A DNA stretch of 64,000 nucleotides from an uncultured Woeseiaceae bacterium (GCA_947258565.1 CAMYJB010000001.1:62001-126000), one strand, 5' to 3'; positions 26,213-34,908 are shown, numbered from the stretch's first letter. Numbers and translations: made by a program. The notes: generated by a model not told the origin, from the sequence alone.

Positions 26213-27346
26213 TCATGCCAGGTGTGGCAGGTGCAGGTACTCGAGCGACTGCATTTCGATCAGCCGGCTGACCGTTCGCTCGAACTCGAAACGCAGGCGC
26301 TTCCCTGCGTAGAGCTCGTCCGCAGGCCGTTCCGCTGACACGATGAGCTTGACGTGGCGGTCGTAGAACTCGTCGACGAGTGCGATGAAGCGGCGCGCCT
26401 GGTCCTCACGCAGTTCATCGAGCTCGGGTACGCCCGAAACGATGATCGTGGGATACCAGCGGGCGATTTCGATGTAGTCGGCCTGGCTGCGCGGTCCGTC
26501 ACACAAGTCGCTGAAATCAAACCAGGCGATGCCTTTTGCGCAGCGGCGGGTCCTCAGCGTGCGGCCGTTGATGTCGAGTTCGTGATCTTCACGCATCTGG
26601 CTCGAGGCAGACTCCCCGAAGAACTCGCGGAGCCGTGATCGCGCCGAGTCGTCATCGGGCGTAAGGTACGTTCCCGCCTGCTGCAGGAGCTTCAGCCGGT
26701 AATCCGTGTCGCCAGTAAGCTCGACGACACGGGTGTTCAGGTTCAGCGCGTCGATCGCCGGAATAAAGCGTTGCCGCTGCAGGCCGCCACGGTACAGGTC
26801 GTCGGGACGCGTATTGGATGTGGCGACGAGCGTTACGCCGCATTCGAACAAACCCCGGAGCAGGCGCCCCAGTATCATCGCATCGCCGATATCGCTCACG
26901 AAAAACTCGTCGAAGCAGAGCACGCGGGCTTCCGCTGCCATGTCGCGGGCGACCACAGCCAACGGATCCTCGATATCATCCATGGCCCCGAGCCGCTCAT
27001 GTACGTCTTTCATGATTCGGTGAAAGTGCACGCGCCGCTTCGATTCGAGCGCCAGCGTCTCGAAAAACAGGTCCATCAGGAATGTCTTGCCCCGTCCTAC
27101 GCCACCCCAGAGGTAAAGGCCGGTGACGCCCGCAGCGGAGTTCCGGTTGCGCGACAGGAGTTTCGCGAGGCCCCTTTTTGGCGGCGGCGCCGTCAGCAGT
27201 CGGTGCTGCAGATCGGTGAGCAGCTCGACGATGCGCACCTGTCCCGGATCACGCACGTGGCCGTGCTGAACCAGGTGCTGCTCGTAAGCGTCGCGAATAC
27301 TCAATGAAGCGATGGCCGGTGGTCTCTGTGAGGACGTGGCCGTCAA
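26213..27346 (-). CDS. zapE: Cell-division ATPase ZapE (AFG1 family)
   Basis: A 377-residue AAA-type ATPase with Walker A GGVGRGKTFLMD, Walker B VLCFDEFFVSDIGDA, sensor segment TLVATSNTRPDDLYRGGLQR and the family C-terminus IVSAERPADELYAG. ZapE associates with FtsZ in gammaproteobacteria; the mitochondrial relative AFG1/LACE1 acts in quality control. The frame begins at TTG 27346 without an obvious Shine-Dalgarno; a second TTG 14 codons in is an alternative, and no ATG is close. The 5' end overlaps the region upstream of the divergent etfD. Confidence 0.92.
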   Translation of the reverse strand: MTATSSQRPPAIASLSIRDAYEQHLVQHGHVRDPGQVRIVELLTDLQHRLLTAPPPKRGLAKLLSRNRNSAAGVTGLYLWGGVGRGKTFLMDLFFETLALESKRRVHFHRIMKDVHERLGAMDDIEDPLAVVARDMAAEARVLCFDEFFVSDIGDAMILGRLLRGLFECGVTLVATSNTRPDDLYRGGLQRQRFIPAIDALNLNTRVVELTGDTDYRLKLLQQAGTYLTPDDDSARSRLREFFGESASSQMREDHELDINGRTLRTRRCAKGIAWFDFSDLCDGPRSQADYIEIARWYPTIIVSGVPELDELREDQARRFIALVDEFYDRHVKLIVSAERPADELYAGKRLRFEFERTVSRLIEMQSLEYLHLPHLA

Positions 27347-27425
27347 GGTTACAATGCGTCATTCGCCGTCGCCAGACGCGCCGTCTGCGGCGAGCGCCAG
27401 CCAACGTCAAGAAAAACGGACCATC

Positions 27426-29075
27426 ATGACTGAATCCACCGAACGCGAATCCATGGAGTTCGATGTCGTAATCGTCGGCGGCGGGCCCGCCGGCCTTGCC
27501 GCTGCATGCCGTCTCATGCAACTCGACGCCAGCCTGTCCGTCGTGGTGGTTGAAAAAGGCTCCGAGATCGGGGCACATATCCTGTCGGGCAATGTGTTCG
27601 AGCCCACGGCCCTGGACGAGTTGTACCCCGACTGGCGGGACGTGGGCGCGCCCGTGACGACGGCCGTCAAGGGCGATGACGTTCATTACCTGACGAGTGA
27701 CTCGGGCGGGATCAAGGTCCCGGGGGCTTTCGTGCCGCGGCCCATGCACAACGAGGGCAATTACATCATCAGCCTGGGCCGCCTGTGCCAGTGGCTGGGC
27801 GAGCAGGCGGAGAATGTGGGCGTCAACATCTTCCCCGGTTTCGCAGCCTCGGAGGTGCGTTACGATAATGATGGCCGTGTCGCGGGCGTTGCCACCAGCG
27901 ACCTGGGCGTCGGCAAGGACGGCGAGAAGAAGCCGAGCTACCAGCCGGGCTATGAACTACTGGGCAAGTACACGATATTTTCGGAAGGCGTGCGCGGTAA
28001 TCTCAGCGAGCACCTTATGCAGAAGTTCGACCTGCGCGCCGACGCCGACCCGCAACATTACGGTATCGGCTTCAAGGAAATCTGGGAGGTCGAGCCGGAC
28101 AAGCACGACGAAGGCCTGGTCGTGCACTCGATGGGCTGGCCGCTCGACAACCACACCGAGGGCGGCGGTTTTCTGTACCACGCATCCGGCAACCAGGTGT
28201 ATCTCGGCTTCATCATCGCGCTCAGTTACCGCAACCCCCACCTCGCGCCCTTCGACGAATTCCAGCGCTGGAAGCATCACCCGCGCATCCGGCAATACCT
28301 CGATGGCGGCAACCGGGTTGCCTATGGCGCCCGCGCCGTCAACAAGGGCGGGCTGCAGTCGCTGCCGAAACTCGTCTTCCCCGGCGGCATGCTCGTGGGC
28401 TGCGGCGCAGGCTTCCTTAACGGCATCAAGATCAAGGGCGCACATACGGCGATGAAGACCGGCATGCTGGCGGCCGAGAGCGTGCACGAGGCACTGGCGT
28501 CCGGTGATGCCGGGCAGGGCGTGCTGGATTCCTACAGCGAGGCCGTGCGGGCCTCATGGGTGCACAAGGAACTGCACAGCGCGCGCAACTTCGGGCCGGG
28601 TCTGCACAAGCTGGGCACGTTCTGGGGCTCCGCCTTCACATTCATCGACCAGAACATCGTTTTCGGCAAGATGCCGTTCACCTGGCGCAACAAGGACCCC
28701 GACCACGAACAGCTCGACGAGGCGGCCAACGCCAAACGCATCGACTACCCGAAACCGGACGGCGTCATCAGTTTCGACCGACTGTCTTCCGTGTTCCTCT
28801 CGAGCACGAATCATGAAGAGGACCAACCGTCTCACCTGAAGCTCAGGGACGCGTCCGTACCGGTGGAATACAACCTGCCGAAATACGACGAACCGGCGCA
28901 GCGTTATTGCCCGGCAGGCGTGTACGAGATCGTGGAGAAAGACGGCCAGCCGCAGTTTCAGATCAGCCCGAGCAACTGTGTGCACTGCAAGACCTGCGAC
29001 ATCAAGGACCCGACCCAGAACATCGTCTGGATGGTCCCCGAAGGCGGCGGGGGCCCGAACTACTCCGGCATGTAG
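27426..29075 (+). CDS. etfD: Electron-transfer flavoprotein-ubiquinone oxidoreductase
   Basis: A 549-residue enzyme linking acyl-CoA dehydrogenases, via ETF, to the quinone pool. The start ATG at 27426 places the FAD motif VVIVGGGPAGLAAACRL at about residue 12; the frame is open 114 bases upstream. The C-terminal domain has the 4Fe-4S cysteines CPAGVYE and CVHCKTCDIKDPTQNI, and the monotopic quinone-binding middle is present (GGLQSLPKLVFPGGMLVGC). Length fits mitochondrial and bacterial ETF-QO. The etfA and etfB genes are not in the window. Confidence 0.96.
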   Translation: MTESTERESMEFDVVIVGGGPAGLAAACRLMQLDASLSVVVVEKGSEIGAHILSGNVFEPTALDELYPDWRDVGAPVTTAVKGDDVHYLTSDSGGIKVPGAFVPRPMHNEGNYIISLGRLCQWLGEQAENVGVNIFPGFAASEVRYDNDGRVAGVATSDLGVGKDGEKKPSYQPGYELLGKYTIFSEGVRGNLSEHLMQKFDLRADADPQHYGIGFKEIWEVEPDKHDEGLVVHSMGWPLDNHTEGGGFLYHASGNQVYLGFIIALSYRNPHLAPFDEFQRWKHHPRIRQYLDGGNRVAYGARAVNKGGLQSLPKLVFPGGMLVGCGAGFLNGIKIKGAHTAMKTGMLAAESVHEALASGDAGQGVLDSYSEAVRASWVHKELHSARNFGPGLHKLGTFWGSAFTFIDQNIVFGKMPFTWRNKDPDHEQLDEAANAKRIDYPKPDGVISFDRLSSVFLSSTNHEEDQPSHLKLRDASVPVEYNLPKYDEPAQRYCPAGVYEIVEKDGQPQFQISPSNCVHCKTCDIKDPTQNIVWMVPEGGGGPNYSGM

Positions 29076-29108
29076 GAGCGGTTCTGGAACCGCGACCAGG
29101 AGCTTCCC

Positions 29109-29199
29109 GCAGGCCAGCCGGCTATTCCTCTCCCTCATGGCTCGCCGCGCTGCGCGCGGCTGCGCTTTACTTCGGTCGAGGAACACCCCGCCGGCCTGC
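29109..29199 (+). repeat. Hairpin repeat unit B1 (forward orientation)
   Basis: The arms 29109-29130 (GCAGGCCAGCCGGCTA then TTCCTC) and 29178-29199 (GAGGAACACCCCGCC then GGCCTGC) are complementary at 18 of 22 positions. The loop has the same core as A1: CCCTCATGGCTCG ... TGCGCTTTACTTCGGTC. The outer stem sequence differs from A1 but pairs with itself, which implies the structure is conserved. It begins 33 bases after the etfD stop. Confidence 0.8.
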
Positions 29200-29282
29200 G
29201 AGGATGAGTCCGCCACATCGGTACAGGATCGCTTCTCGCGGCGCGATCGCGGTTCGAGCGTCGCGTCTACGGGGTCTCCGGT

Positions 29283-29366
29283 AACAGGCGCACCGGGGCG
29301 TTTGTCGACCGAAGTAAAGCGCAGCGCAGCGAGCCATGAGGGAGACAAATGCCCCAGGCGCCTGTT
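29283..29366 (-). repeat. Hairpin repeat unit B2 (inverted orientation)
   Basis: The left arm 29283-29306 (AACAGGCGCACCGGGGC then GTTTGTC) pairs with 29344-29366 (GACAAATGCCCC then AGGCGCCTGTT), a stem of about 22 bp with a single-base bulge and two mismatches. The loop has GAAGTAAAGCGCAGCG and CAGCGAGCCATGAGGGA, the reverse complement of the B1 core. TTTTCA follows the right arm, so it could act as a terminator for etfD. Two short partial cores (ACCGAGCCATGAC) repeat at 29380-29405. Confidence 0.8.
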
Positions 29367-29452
29367 TTCATTGCTCAGTACCGAGCCATGACACCGAGCC
29401 ATGACGGAGAGAAACCCGCCGCCTGGCCGCCTTTTATTGGTAGCTGGCCGGG

Positions 29453-30220
29453 TTACTTAGGTTGCATGCGGATGGCGCCGTCGACGCGGATCGTCTCGCC
29501 GTTCACCATCGTGTTGCCGTAAATGAACGCGACGGTGTCCGCGTATTCCTCGGGCGCGCCGAGGCGCGGCGGGAACGGCACCTGCTTGCCCAGCGATTCC
29601 TGCACCTCTTCAGGCATCCCGGCCATCATCGGCGTCTTGAAGATGCCCGGTGCGATCGTGTTGACGCGAATCCCGAACTGCGCGAACTCGCGCGCGAGCG
29701 GCAGCATCATGCCGACGACGCCGCCCTTGGAAGCGGAGTAGGCTGCCTGGCCGATCTGGCCCTCGAACGCCGCGATCGACGCCGTGCTGATCACGACACC
29801 GCGTTCGCCCTGCGCGTCGGGTTCGTTCTGCTGCATGAACGCTGCAGCTTCCTTGGTGACGTTGAAGGAGCCGACGAGGTTGATCTGGATGACGCGATTG
29901 AAAATCTCGGTAGGCCAGGGGCCCTCGCGACCGAGTGCGCGGCCGGCGGTGGCGATGCCCGCGCAGTTCACGGCGAGGGTGATGCTGCCCATAAAGTCCT
30001 TCGCCGCCCGCATCGCGGCGCGAACCGCCTCTTCACTGGACACGTCGGTCTGCACGAACTTCGCGCGTGCACCAAGCGCTGTTGCGCTGGCCTCACCCTG
30101 CTCCGTGTTGACGTCAAGCAGCACAACGTGTCCACCCGCATCGATAATGCGTTTCGCCGTTGCATAGCCAAGCCCTGAGGCGCCGCCCGAAACGACGGCC
30201 CTGGCAGTCGATAGATCCAT
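29453..30220 (-). CDS. SDR-family 3-hydroxyacyl-CoA dehydrogenase (HSD17B10-like)
   Basis: A 255-residue SDR with an intact site: cofactor motif VSGGASGLGYATAKRI, NCAG motif (VNCAGIATAG), Ser in STASIAAFEG and the Tyr/Lys pair in AAYSASKGGVVGM. The sequence resembles the type II 3-hydroxyacyl-CoA/17beta-hydroxysteroid dehydrogenases, which act in isoleucine and fatty-acid breakdown. The ATG at 30220 follows GGAG by five bases. The thiolase gene ends eight bases upstream, so both are in one operon catalysing successive beta-oxidation steps. Confidence 0.9.
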   Translation of the reverse strand: MDLSTARAVVSGGASGLGYATAKRIIDAGGHVVLLDVNTEQGEASATALGARAKFVQTDVSSEEAVRAAMRAAKDFMGSITLAVNCAGIATAGRALGREGPWPTEIFNRVIQINLVGSFNVTKEAAAFMQQNEPDAQGERGVVISTASIAAFEGQIGQAAYSASKGGVVGMMLPLAREFAQFGIRVNTIAPGIFKTPMMAGMPEEVQESLGKQVPFPPRLGAPEEYADTVAFIYGNTMVNGETIRVDGAIRMQPK

Positions 30221-30228
30221 GTTTGCTC

Positions 30229-31410
30229 CTAGTCGATCTCGAGGGCAACCGCGGTGGCCTCGCCACCGCCGATGCACTGCGTTGCGATACCGCGCTTCAG
30301 GTTACCCGCCCGCATCGCGTGCAGCAACGTCGTCGTGATGCGTGCACCCGTCGCCCCGATGGGATGCCCCAGTGCACACGCGCCGCCGTTCACGTTGACC
30401 TTCGCGTGATCGATGCCGACATCTTTCATTGCCGCCATCGTGACGCAGGCGAACGCCTCGTTGATCTCGTAGATATCGACATCGTCGGGCGTCCAGCTCA
30501 GGTTTTCCTGCAGCAACCTCAACGCATCCACTGGCGCAGTCGTAAACCAGGCCGGCTCGTGCGCGAACGCCGAGTGGCCGACGATGCGTGCCAGCGGCTC
30601 GAGACCGCGCTTCTCCGCTTCCGACGCGCGCATGATGACGAGTGCGGCCGCGCCGTCCGAAATCGATGATGAACTGGCTGCGGTTACCGTGCCGTCTTTG
30701 GCGAATGCGGGGCGCAGTTTAGGGATTTTGTCCACGCTGACGGTGCCCGGAACCTCGTCCGCGCTCACGGTGTGTTCGCCTCTGCGCGTCTTGACGGTCA
30801 CGGGCACGATCTCGGCGTCGAATGAGCCGTCGCCGCCTGCACGAGTTGCACGCGTCACCGACTCGATCGCAAACGCGTCCTGGTCTTCGCGCGTGAAGCC
30901 GTATTTCTGCGAGGTGGCCTCGGCGAAGTGGCCCATCATGTGGCCTTCGTAGATGTCCTGCAGGCCGTCGTAGAACATGTGGTCGAGAACTTCCTGGTGC
31001 CCCATGCGATACCCTTTGCGGGCCTTCGGCATCAGGTACGGCGCATTGGTCATGGACTCGAGTCCGCCCGCGACGACGACGGAGGCGCTGCCCGCGGCGA
31101 TGAGGTCGTGGCCAAGCACCAGCGCCTCCATCCCGGAGCCGCACATCTTGTTGACCGTCGAGCATGGGACGCCCTTCGGCAGGCCACCGCCCAGTGCAGC
31201 CTGGCGGGCCGGCGCCTGGCCCAGCCCGGCAGGGAGTACGCAACCCATGAGCACGCGGCCGACGTCCGCAGGATCCACGCCCGAGTCGGCGACGGCGGCG
31301 GCGACGGCTGTTGCGCCCAGCTGCGTTGCGCTCACGTCGGAAAGGGCGCCCTGGAAGGCACCGATGGGTGTACGCCGTGCGGCGACGATGACGACAGGAT
31401 CCGTACTCAT
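30229..31410 (-). CDS. Acetyl-CoA C-acyltransferase (thiolase)
   Basis: A 393-residue thiolase. The nucleophilic Cys is in NKMCGSGMEALVLG; the C-terminal sites are GGACALGHPIGATGAR (His) and QCIGGGEATAVALE (second Cys). The ATG at 31410 follows GGAGAAAAGCA and gives the usual start MSTDPVVIVAARRTPIG; an upstream TTG adds a basic stretch without similarity. It probably cleaves 3-ketoacyl-CoA or condenses acetyl-CoA; the neighbouring dehydrogenase favours degradation. Confidence 0.94.
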   Translation of the reverse strand: MSTDPVVIVAARRTPIGAFQGALSDVSATQLGATAVAAAVADSGVDPADVGRVLMGCVLPAGLGQAPARQAALGGGLPKGVPCSTVNKMCGSGMEALVLGHDLIAAGSASVVVAGGLESMTNAPYLMPKARKGYRMGHQEVLDHMFYDGLQDIYEGHMMGHFAEATSQKYGFTREDQDAFAIESVTRATRAGGDGSFDAEIVPVTVKTRRGEHTVSADEVPGTVSVDKIPKLRPAFAKDGTVTAASSSSISDGAAALVIMRASEAEKRGLEPLARIVGHSAFAHEPAWFTTAPVDALRLLQENLSWTPDDVDIYEINEAFACVTMAAMKDVGIDHAKVNVNGGACALGHPIGATGARITTTLLHAMRAGNLKRGIATQCIGGGEATAVALEID

Positions 31411-31491
31411 TGCTTTTCTCCGGGCTCTTTTTTTCGGGGGCTCCCTACTTTGGTGCAATTTTTGGTGCAGCGCAACAAGAAACGCGCCAAA

Positions 31492-32220
31492 TTAGTCTAA
31501 AGTCGCAAGCAGATCCGGCTCGTCCAGCGCCGACAGTATGCGCTGCCGAGCGGTTTCCGCGAGTACGTGATGATCACCGTAAGCGGGGTCGTCAGGCAAG
31601 ACCGGCGGCAGGATGTCGATCCGGATCGGTCCGGGACGCGGCAAGGCGCTGCCGGCGCCCAGCATCCCGCGGGTACCGGAAATCGCGATCGGCACGACGG
31701 GCATGCCGCCCTTGATCGCGGCCATGAAGGCGCCGGCGCGAAATCGTCCAACGCCCGGTTCGGCGATAAACGTGCCCTCGGGAAAAAACCCGAGCGACTC
31801 GCCGCCACGCGCGGCTTTCACGATCTGACGTGCATCGCGGGAGCTTTCCGATGATTTGAAGCGCTCGACGAAACGTGCGCCCGAGCGGCGCATCAGGAAG
31901 TGCGCGATGGGCACGTCGCGCATTTCACCCTTGATAACGAAAGAGAATCGCGCCGGTAGAAAGCCTTTCAGCAGTATGCCGTCCAGGTAACTCGCGTGAT
32001 TCGCGACGACGACACAGCTGCGCTCGGGCAGATTCTCCAGCCCACTGATCTCCGGTCGCACGCCGGACAGCAGGAAGGAGGCGCGCGCTGCGCCCGCGAC
32101 GAGCCGGCGGCGCCGATCCAGCCCGGGAACGAGCACGGCAACAAGAAGTGAGAACAGGACGCACACCGCAAACGCGAAAATCGCGTACAGTCCGAACAGT
32201 GCGTGCAGCAGGCGTCTCAC
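31492..32220 (-). CDS. 1-acyl-sn-glycerol-3-phosphate acyltransferase (PlsC family)
   Basis: A 242-residue membrane-bound acyltransferase with an N-terminal hydrophobic hairpin (LYAIFAFAVCVLFSLLVAVL), the catalytic NHASYLD (HX4D) motif, FKSSESSRDA, and FPEGTFIAE (the third acyltransferase block). It makes phosphatidic acid or a related lipid. GTG start preceded by AGGGA. It is divergent from xerD, with a 297-base gap that holds a possible CRP site. Whether it is the main PlsC or a specialised paralogue is unclear. Confidence 0.9.
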   Translation of the reverse strand: MRRLLHALFGLYAIFAFAVCVLFSLLVAVLVPGLDRRRRLVAGAARASFLLSGVRPEISGLENLPERSCVVVANHASYLDGILLKGFLPARFSFVIKGEMRDVPIAHFLMRRSGARFVERFKSSESSRDARQIVKAARGGESLGFFPEGTFIAEPGVGRFRAGAFMAAIKGGMPVVPIAISGTRGMLGAGSALPRPGPIRIDILPPVLPDDPAYGDHHVLAETARQRILSALDEPDLLATLD

Positions 32221-32517
32221 GGTTTAATCCCTGCCAGGAACCAGCGCACGCGGCACAGTGTGACGCAGATCACTTATGTTAACGCCTTCCGGAATCTGTG
32301 AAGCCCATCACGCCGACTGGTAGCCATCGTTATCATACTCAAAAACTTGAAAAATCCGTCGCTTGGCGATGCGCCATCGAAAGCGCCAGGCGGACCTGAA
32401 CGCGACGCCGGATTCTGGACCCGGCGTATGCTATCAGCTGATCCGCCGGGATGTTGGCTGGCAACTCGTTCGAAGGCGCAGCGACGTCACCTAGGCAATG
32501 GATTGCTGGACGACTCA
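32221..32517. other. Divergent plsC/xerD intergenic region with inverted repeats
   Basis: This 297-base stretch has no gene I can support. It contains a CRP-like palindrome (32259-32274), a perfect hairpin TGGCG-ATG-CGCCA (32364-32376), and a second perfect inverted repeat ACGCCGG/CCGGCGT (32405-32427, 9-base loop). The frame of xerD is open back to 32347, but that part has no similarity to XerD N-termini. The repeats may shape the xerD leader; no T-run follows them. Confidence 0.5.
32259..32274. promoter_or_regulatory. CRP/FNR-family binding-site-like palindrome
   Basis: TGTGA-CGCAGA-TCACT matches the CRP consensus TGTGA-N6-TCACA at nine of ten positions. It lies 38 bases upstream of the plsC start and about 245 bases upstream of xerD, so it would sit close to the plsC promoter. 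No CRP gene is in the window, and one short match in a 64-kb window can arise by chance. Confidence 0.4.
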
Positions 32518-33459
32518 ATGGACACTATGGCTAGCAGTGAACTGACGCAGGAACAAGCCGAACTCGTCGCCCGCTCCGAGGAGCTCGTCGATCGTTTTCT
32601 CGATGCAATTTGGATGGAACGCGGTCTGTCGCAGAATACGCTCGGCGCCTATCGGGCCGATTTGATGACGCTGTGCCGCGAACTCGCCAAAAGCGACAAG
32701 ACCATCGACCAGGCGGACAAAGCCGACCTGCTCGACTTCATCGCGGGTCGCGTCAAGGGCGGCGCAAAACCGCGGTCGACGGCACGCCAGCTGTCGAGCT
32801 TCCGCCGCTTCTTCCGCTATATCATGCGTGAAGGCATGCGCAAAGAGGATCCGACGGCCGAAATCGAGATGCCGCGAATCGGCCGCTCGCTGCCGAAGAC
32901 GCTCAGCGAGGAAGAAGTCGATTCACTGCTGAATGCCCCAAACACGGACGAGCCCCTCGGCCATCGCGATCGCGCGATGCTCGAATTGCTGTACGCGACG
33001 GGATTGCGGGTCTCCGAACTCATCAATCTCAAGCAGTCGCAGGTCAATTTCAACCAGGGCGTACTGCGCATCGTCGGCAAGGGCGATCGTGAGCGCCTGA
33101 TCCCGCTCGGTGAGGAATCGCAACGCTGGCTCAAGGACTTCATCGAGGGCTCGCGCATGGAGATTTTGCTCGAGCGCCAGACCGACTACCTGTTCCCGAC
33201 ACGCCGTGGTGATCGCATGACGCGCCAGGCGTTCTGGCACATCATCAAGCGCTATGCCGAAAAGGCCAGCATTCGCAAGAAGCTGTCGCCCCACAGCCTG
33301 CGCCATGCCTTCGCAACCCACCTGCTGAACCGCGGCGCGGATCTGCGTGTGGTCCAGTTACTGCTGGGACACAGCGACCTCTCGACGAGCCCGCTCTACA
33401 CCCATGACGCCCGGGAGCGCCTGAAGGACCTGCACGGCGAGCATCACCCGCGCGGATAA
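32518..33459 (+). CDS. xerD: Site-specific tyrosine recombinase XerD
   Basis: The 313-residue recombinase acts with XerC at dif to resolve chromosome dimers. N-terminal SAM-like domain about residues 15-105; the catalytic domain has Arg in ATGLRVSELINL, Lys in VGKGDRERLIPL, HSLRHAFATHLL, and LLGHSDLSTSPLYTH with the nucleophilic Tyr. ATG 32518 or 32527 are both possible. dsbC follows on the same strand, the conserved xerD-dsbC pair of gammaproteobacteria; the recJ that often comes next is absent. There is nothing to suggest a mobile-element integrase. Confidence 0.94.
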   Translation: MDTMASSELTQEQAELVARSEELVDRFLDAIWMERGLSQNTLGAYRADLMTLCRELAKSDKTIDQADKADLLDFIAGRVKGGAKPRSTARQLSSFRRFFRYIMREGMRKEDPTAEIEMPRIGRSLPKTLSEEEVDSLLNAPNTDEPLGHRDRAMLELLYATGLRVSELINLKQSQVNFNQGVLRIVGKGDRERLIPLGEESQRWLKDFIEGSRMEILLERQTDYLFPTRRGDRMTRQAFWHIIKRYAEKASIRKKLSPHSLRHAFATHLLNRGADLRVVQLLLGHSDLSTSPLYTHDARERLKDLHGEHHPRG

Positions 33460-33567
33460 TCAGTTTGCTACACTTGCGGCGCCGGAACTGGCGTCGCGCA
33501 ATCCTGTCGAACGTCTACACGAGTCCGCGCAAAGACCCGGTCTGCTCGCAGCTACGGAAGAATTCTT

Positions 33568-34335
33568 ATGACAAACAAGTATTTCAGGACAGCAACGGCT
33601 TTGCTGGCGTCGCTCTTTGCCGTATCGCCCGCATGGTCGGCAGATTCGGCCGGGGTTCCGGCAGTGGATCGCGAGCGGCTGGCAGGACTGTTCGATAGCA
33701 TCGATCCCGAGAACGTCAAGACGAGCCCCATCGACGGCTGGTACACGATTCAGAAAGGATCGCTGGTCGCCTATATTTCGAATGACGGCCGTTACCTGCT
33801 GCAGGGCGACCTCATCGATCTCGACACGCAGGTCAACCTGTCCGAACAGAGCCGGACGGACGCACGCCGCGAGATCATGTCGGAACTCGGCAACGACGAG
33901 GTCATAAGCTTTGCTCCGAGCGAGGTCAAGTTCACGGTATCCGTTTTTACCGATGTCGACTGCACGTATTGCCGACGCCTGCACAGCCAGATCGAGCAAT
34001 ACATGGCCAACGGCATCGAAATCCGATACCTGCTGTACCCGCGCGGCGGGCCTGCATCGGCCGCATGGAATACGTCTGAAGCGGTCTGGTGTGCGTCCGA
34101 TCGCGGCGAGGCGCTGACAATGGCGAAACTCGATCGCAAGTTCGAGTCGTCGAGCTGCGACGCGTCGATCGTGCAGGATCACTACATTCTCGGACAGGAG
34201 GTCGGGCTGTCGGGCACGCCCGCGATTGTGCTGGATGACGGTGAGCTGATTGCCGGCTATATGCCGCCGGATGCGCTGAAGATGCGGCTGGAACAGAAAG
34301 CCGCAATAAACGCCAATATAGCAGCCAGCGAATAA
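33568..34335 (+). CDS. dsbC: Thiol:disulfide interchange protein DsbC
   Basis: A 255-residue periplasmic disulfide isomerase with a signal peptide (MTNKYFRTATALLASLFAVSPAWS), an N-terminal dimerisation domain about residues 30-95, and a thioredoxin domain with the site CTYC in DVDCTYCRRLH. E. coli has CGYC here, so the second position is Thr instead of Gly. The cis-Pro loop is SGTPAIVLDDG, and a second Cys pair (VWCASD, SSSCDAS) matches the structural disulfide. xerD lies upstream. Confidence 0.93.
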   Translation: MTNKYFRTATALLASLFAVSPAWSADSAGVPAVDRERLAGLFDSIDPENVKTSPIDGWYTIQKGSLVAYISNDGRYLLQGDLIDLDTQVNLSEQSRTDARREIMSELGNDEVISFAPSEVKFTVSVFTDVDCTYCRRLHSQIEQYMANGIEIRYLLYPRGGPASAAWNTSEAVWCASDRGEALTMAKLDRKFESSSCDASIVQDHYILGQEVGLSGTPAIVLDDGELIAGYMPPDALKMRLEQKAAINANIAASE

Positions 34336-34338
34336 TCA

Positions 34339-34360
34339 ATTAGGGTCACTGTCCCCTAAT
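34339..34360. repeat. TTAGGG-type palindromic repeat (REP-like)
   Basis: ATTAGGG (34339-34345) and CCCTAAT (34354-34360) are perfectly complementary around the loop TCACTGTC. I have seen this GGGTCACTGTCCC-type palindrome next to REP-associated transposases and in bacterial intergenic spaces, but this is memory, not a search. It lies between convergent dsbC and the NUDIX gene and supplies the last codons of the latter. Confidence 0.55.
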
Positions 34361-34891
34361 ACTCCTGATGCGTCTAAGTTCGTGAATGTGGACGCCGCGA
34401 TTCTCGCCGCGGTCCTCGAAATATTTCTGTAGCGCAAAGGTGCCACTGCGGAAGGCGATCTCGTCCCACGGGATCTCGTCTTCCGAGAACAACCTGGCGT
34501 CGAGGCTCTCATGCCCCGCGGCGAAGTCACCGACGAGCTTGCCGGTAAAAAAGAAATGCACCTGGCCGGCGTCGACGACGTCGACCGAGGCGAACAGGTG
34601 GCCGATCTCGACGGTCGCGCAGGCTTCTTCGAGTGTCTCGCGGGCTGCGCCGCCGGCGAGCGTCTCGCCCAGTTCCATGAAACCCGCCGGCACGGTCCAG
34701 TAACCGTAGCGCGGCTCGATCGAGCGTTTGCACAGCAATACCTTGCCGTCCCTTTCGGCGACGCAGCCGACGACGATCAGCGGATTCTGATAATGCACCG
34801 TGTCGCATTGTTCGCAGACCCAGCGTTCGCGATTGTCGTCGGCCGGAATCCTGCGGGCGACGCGTGCGCCGCATGTGGAGCAATATTTCAT
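34346..34891 (-). CDS. NUDIX hydrolase with N-terminal zinc ribbon
   Basis: A 181-residue protein with a zinc ribbon (CSTCG at residues 4-8 and CEQCDTVHYQNP) and a NUDIX box, GFMELGETLAGGAARETLEE, where the box Gly before the last hydrophobic is Ala (EEACA). The ribbon-plus-NUDIX layout is that of NudC/ADP-ribose pyrophosphatase-like enzymes that hydrolyse nucleoside diphosphate derivatives. The C-terminal residues (SIRGQ) are encoded in the palindrome at 34339-34360, so the end of the protein may have been altered by that repeat. Confidence 0.85.
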   Translation of the reverse strand: MKYCSTCGARVARRIPADDNRERWVCEQCDTVHYQNPLIVVGCVAERDGKVLLCKRSIEPRYGYWTVPAGFMELGETLAGGAARETLEEACATVEIGHLFASVDVVDAGQVHFFFTGKLVGDFAAGHESLDARLFSEDEIPWDEIAFRSGTFALQKYFEDRGENRGVHIHELRRIRSIRGQ

Positions 34892-34908
34892 CAGTTAGTT
34901 CGAAGGCC

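Noticed and set aside
32347..32517. 57-residue N-terminal extension of XerD from a TTG
   Set aside because: The extension holds inverted repeats and has no resemblance to Xer N-termini; the ATG at 32518 gives a normal length.
32518..33459. Mobile-element integrase
   Set aside because: The sequence and the following dsbC fit chromosomal XerD; there are no att sites or cargo genes beside it.
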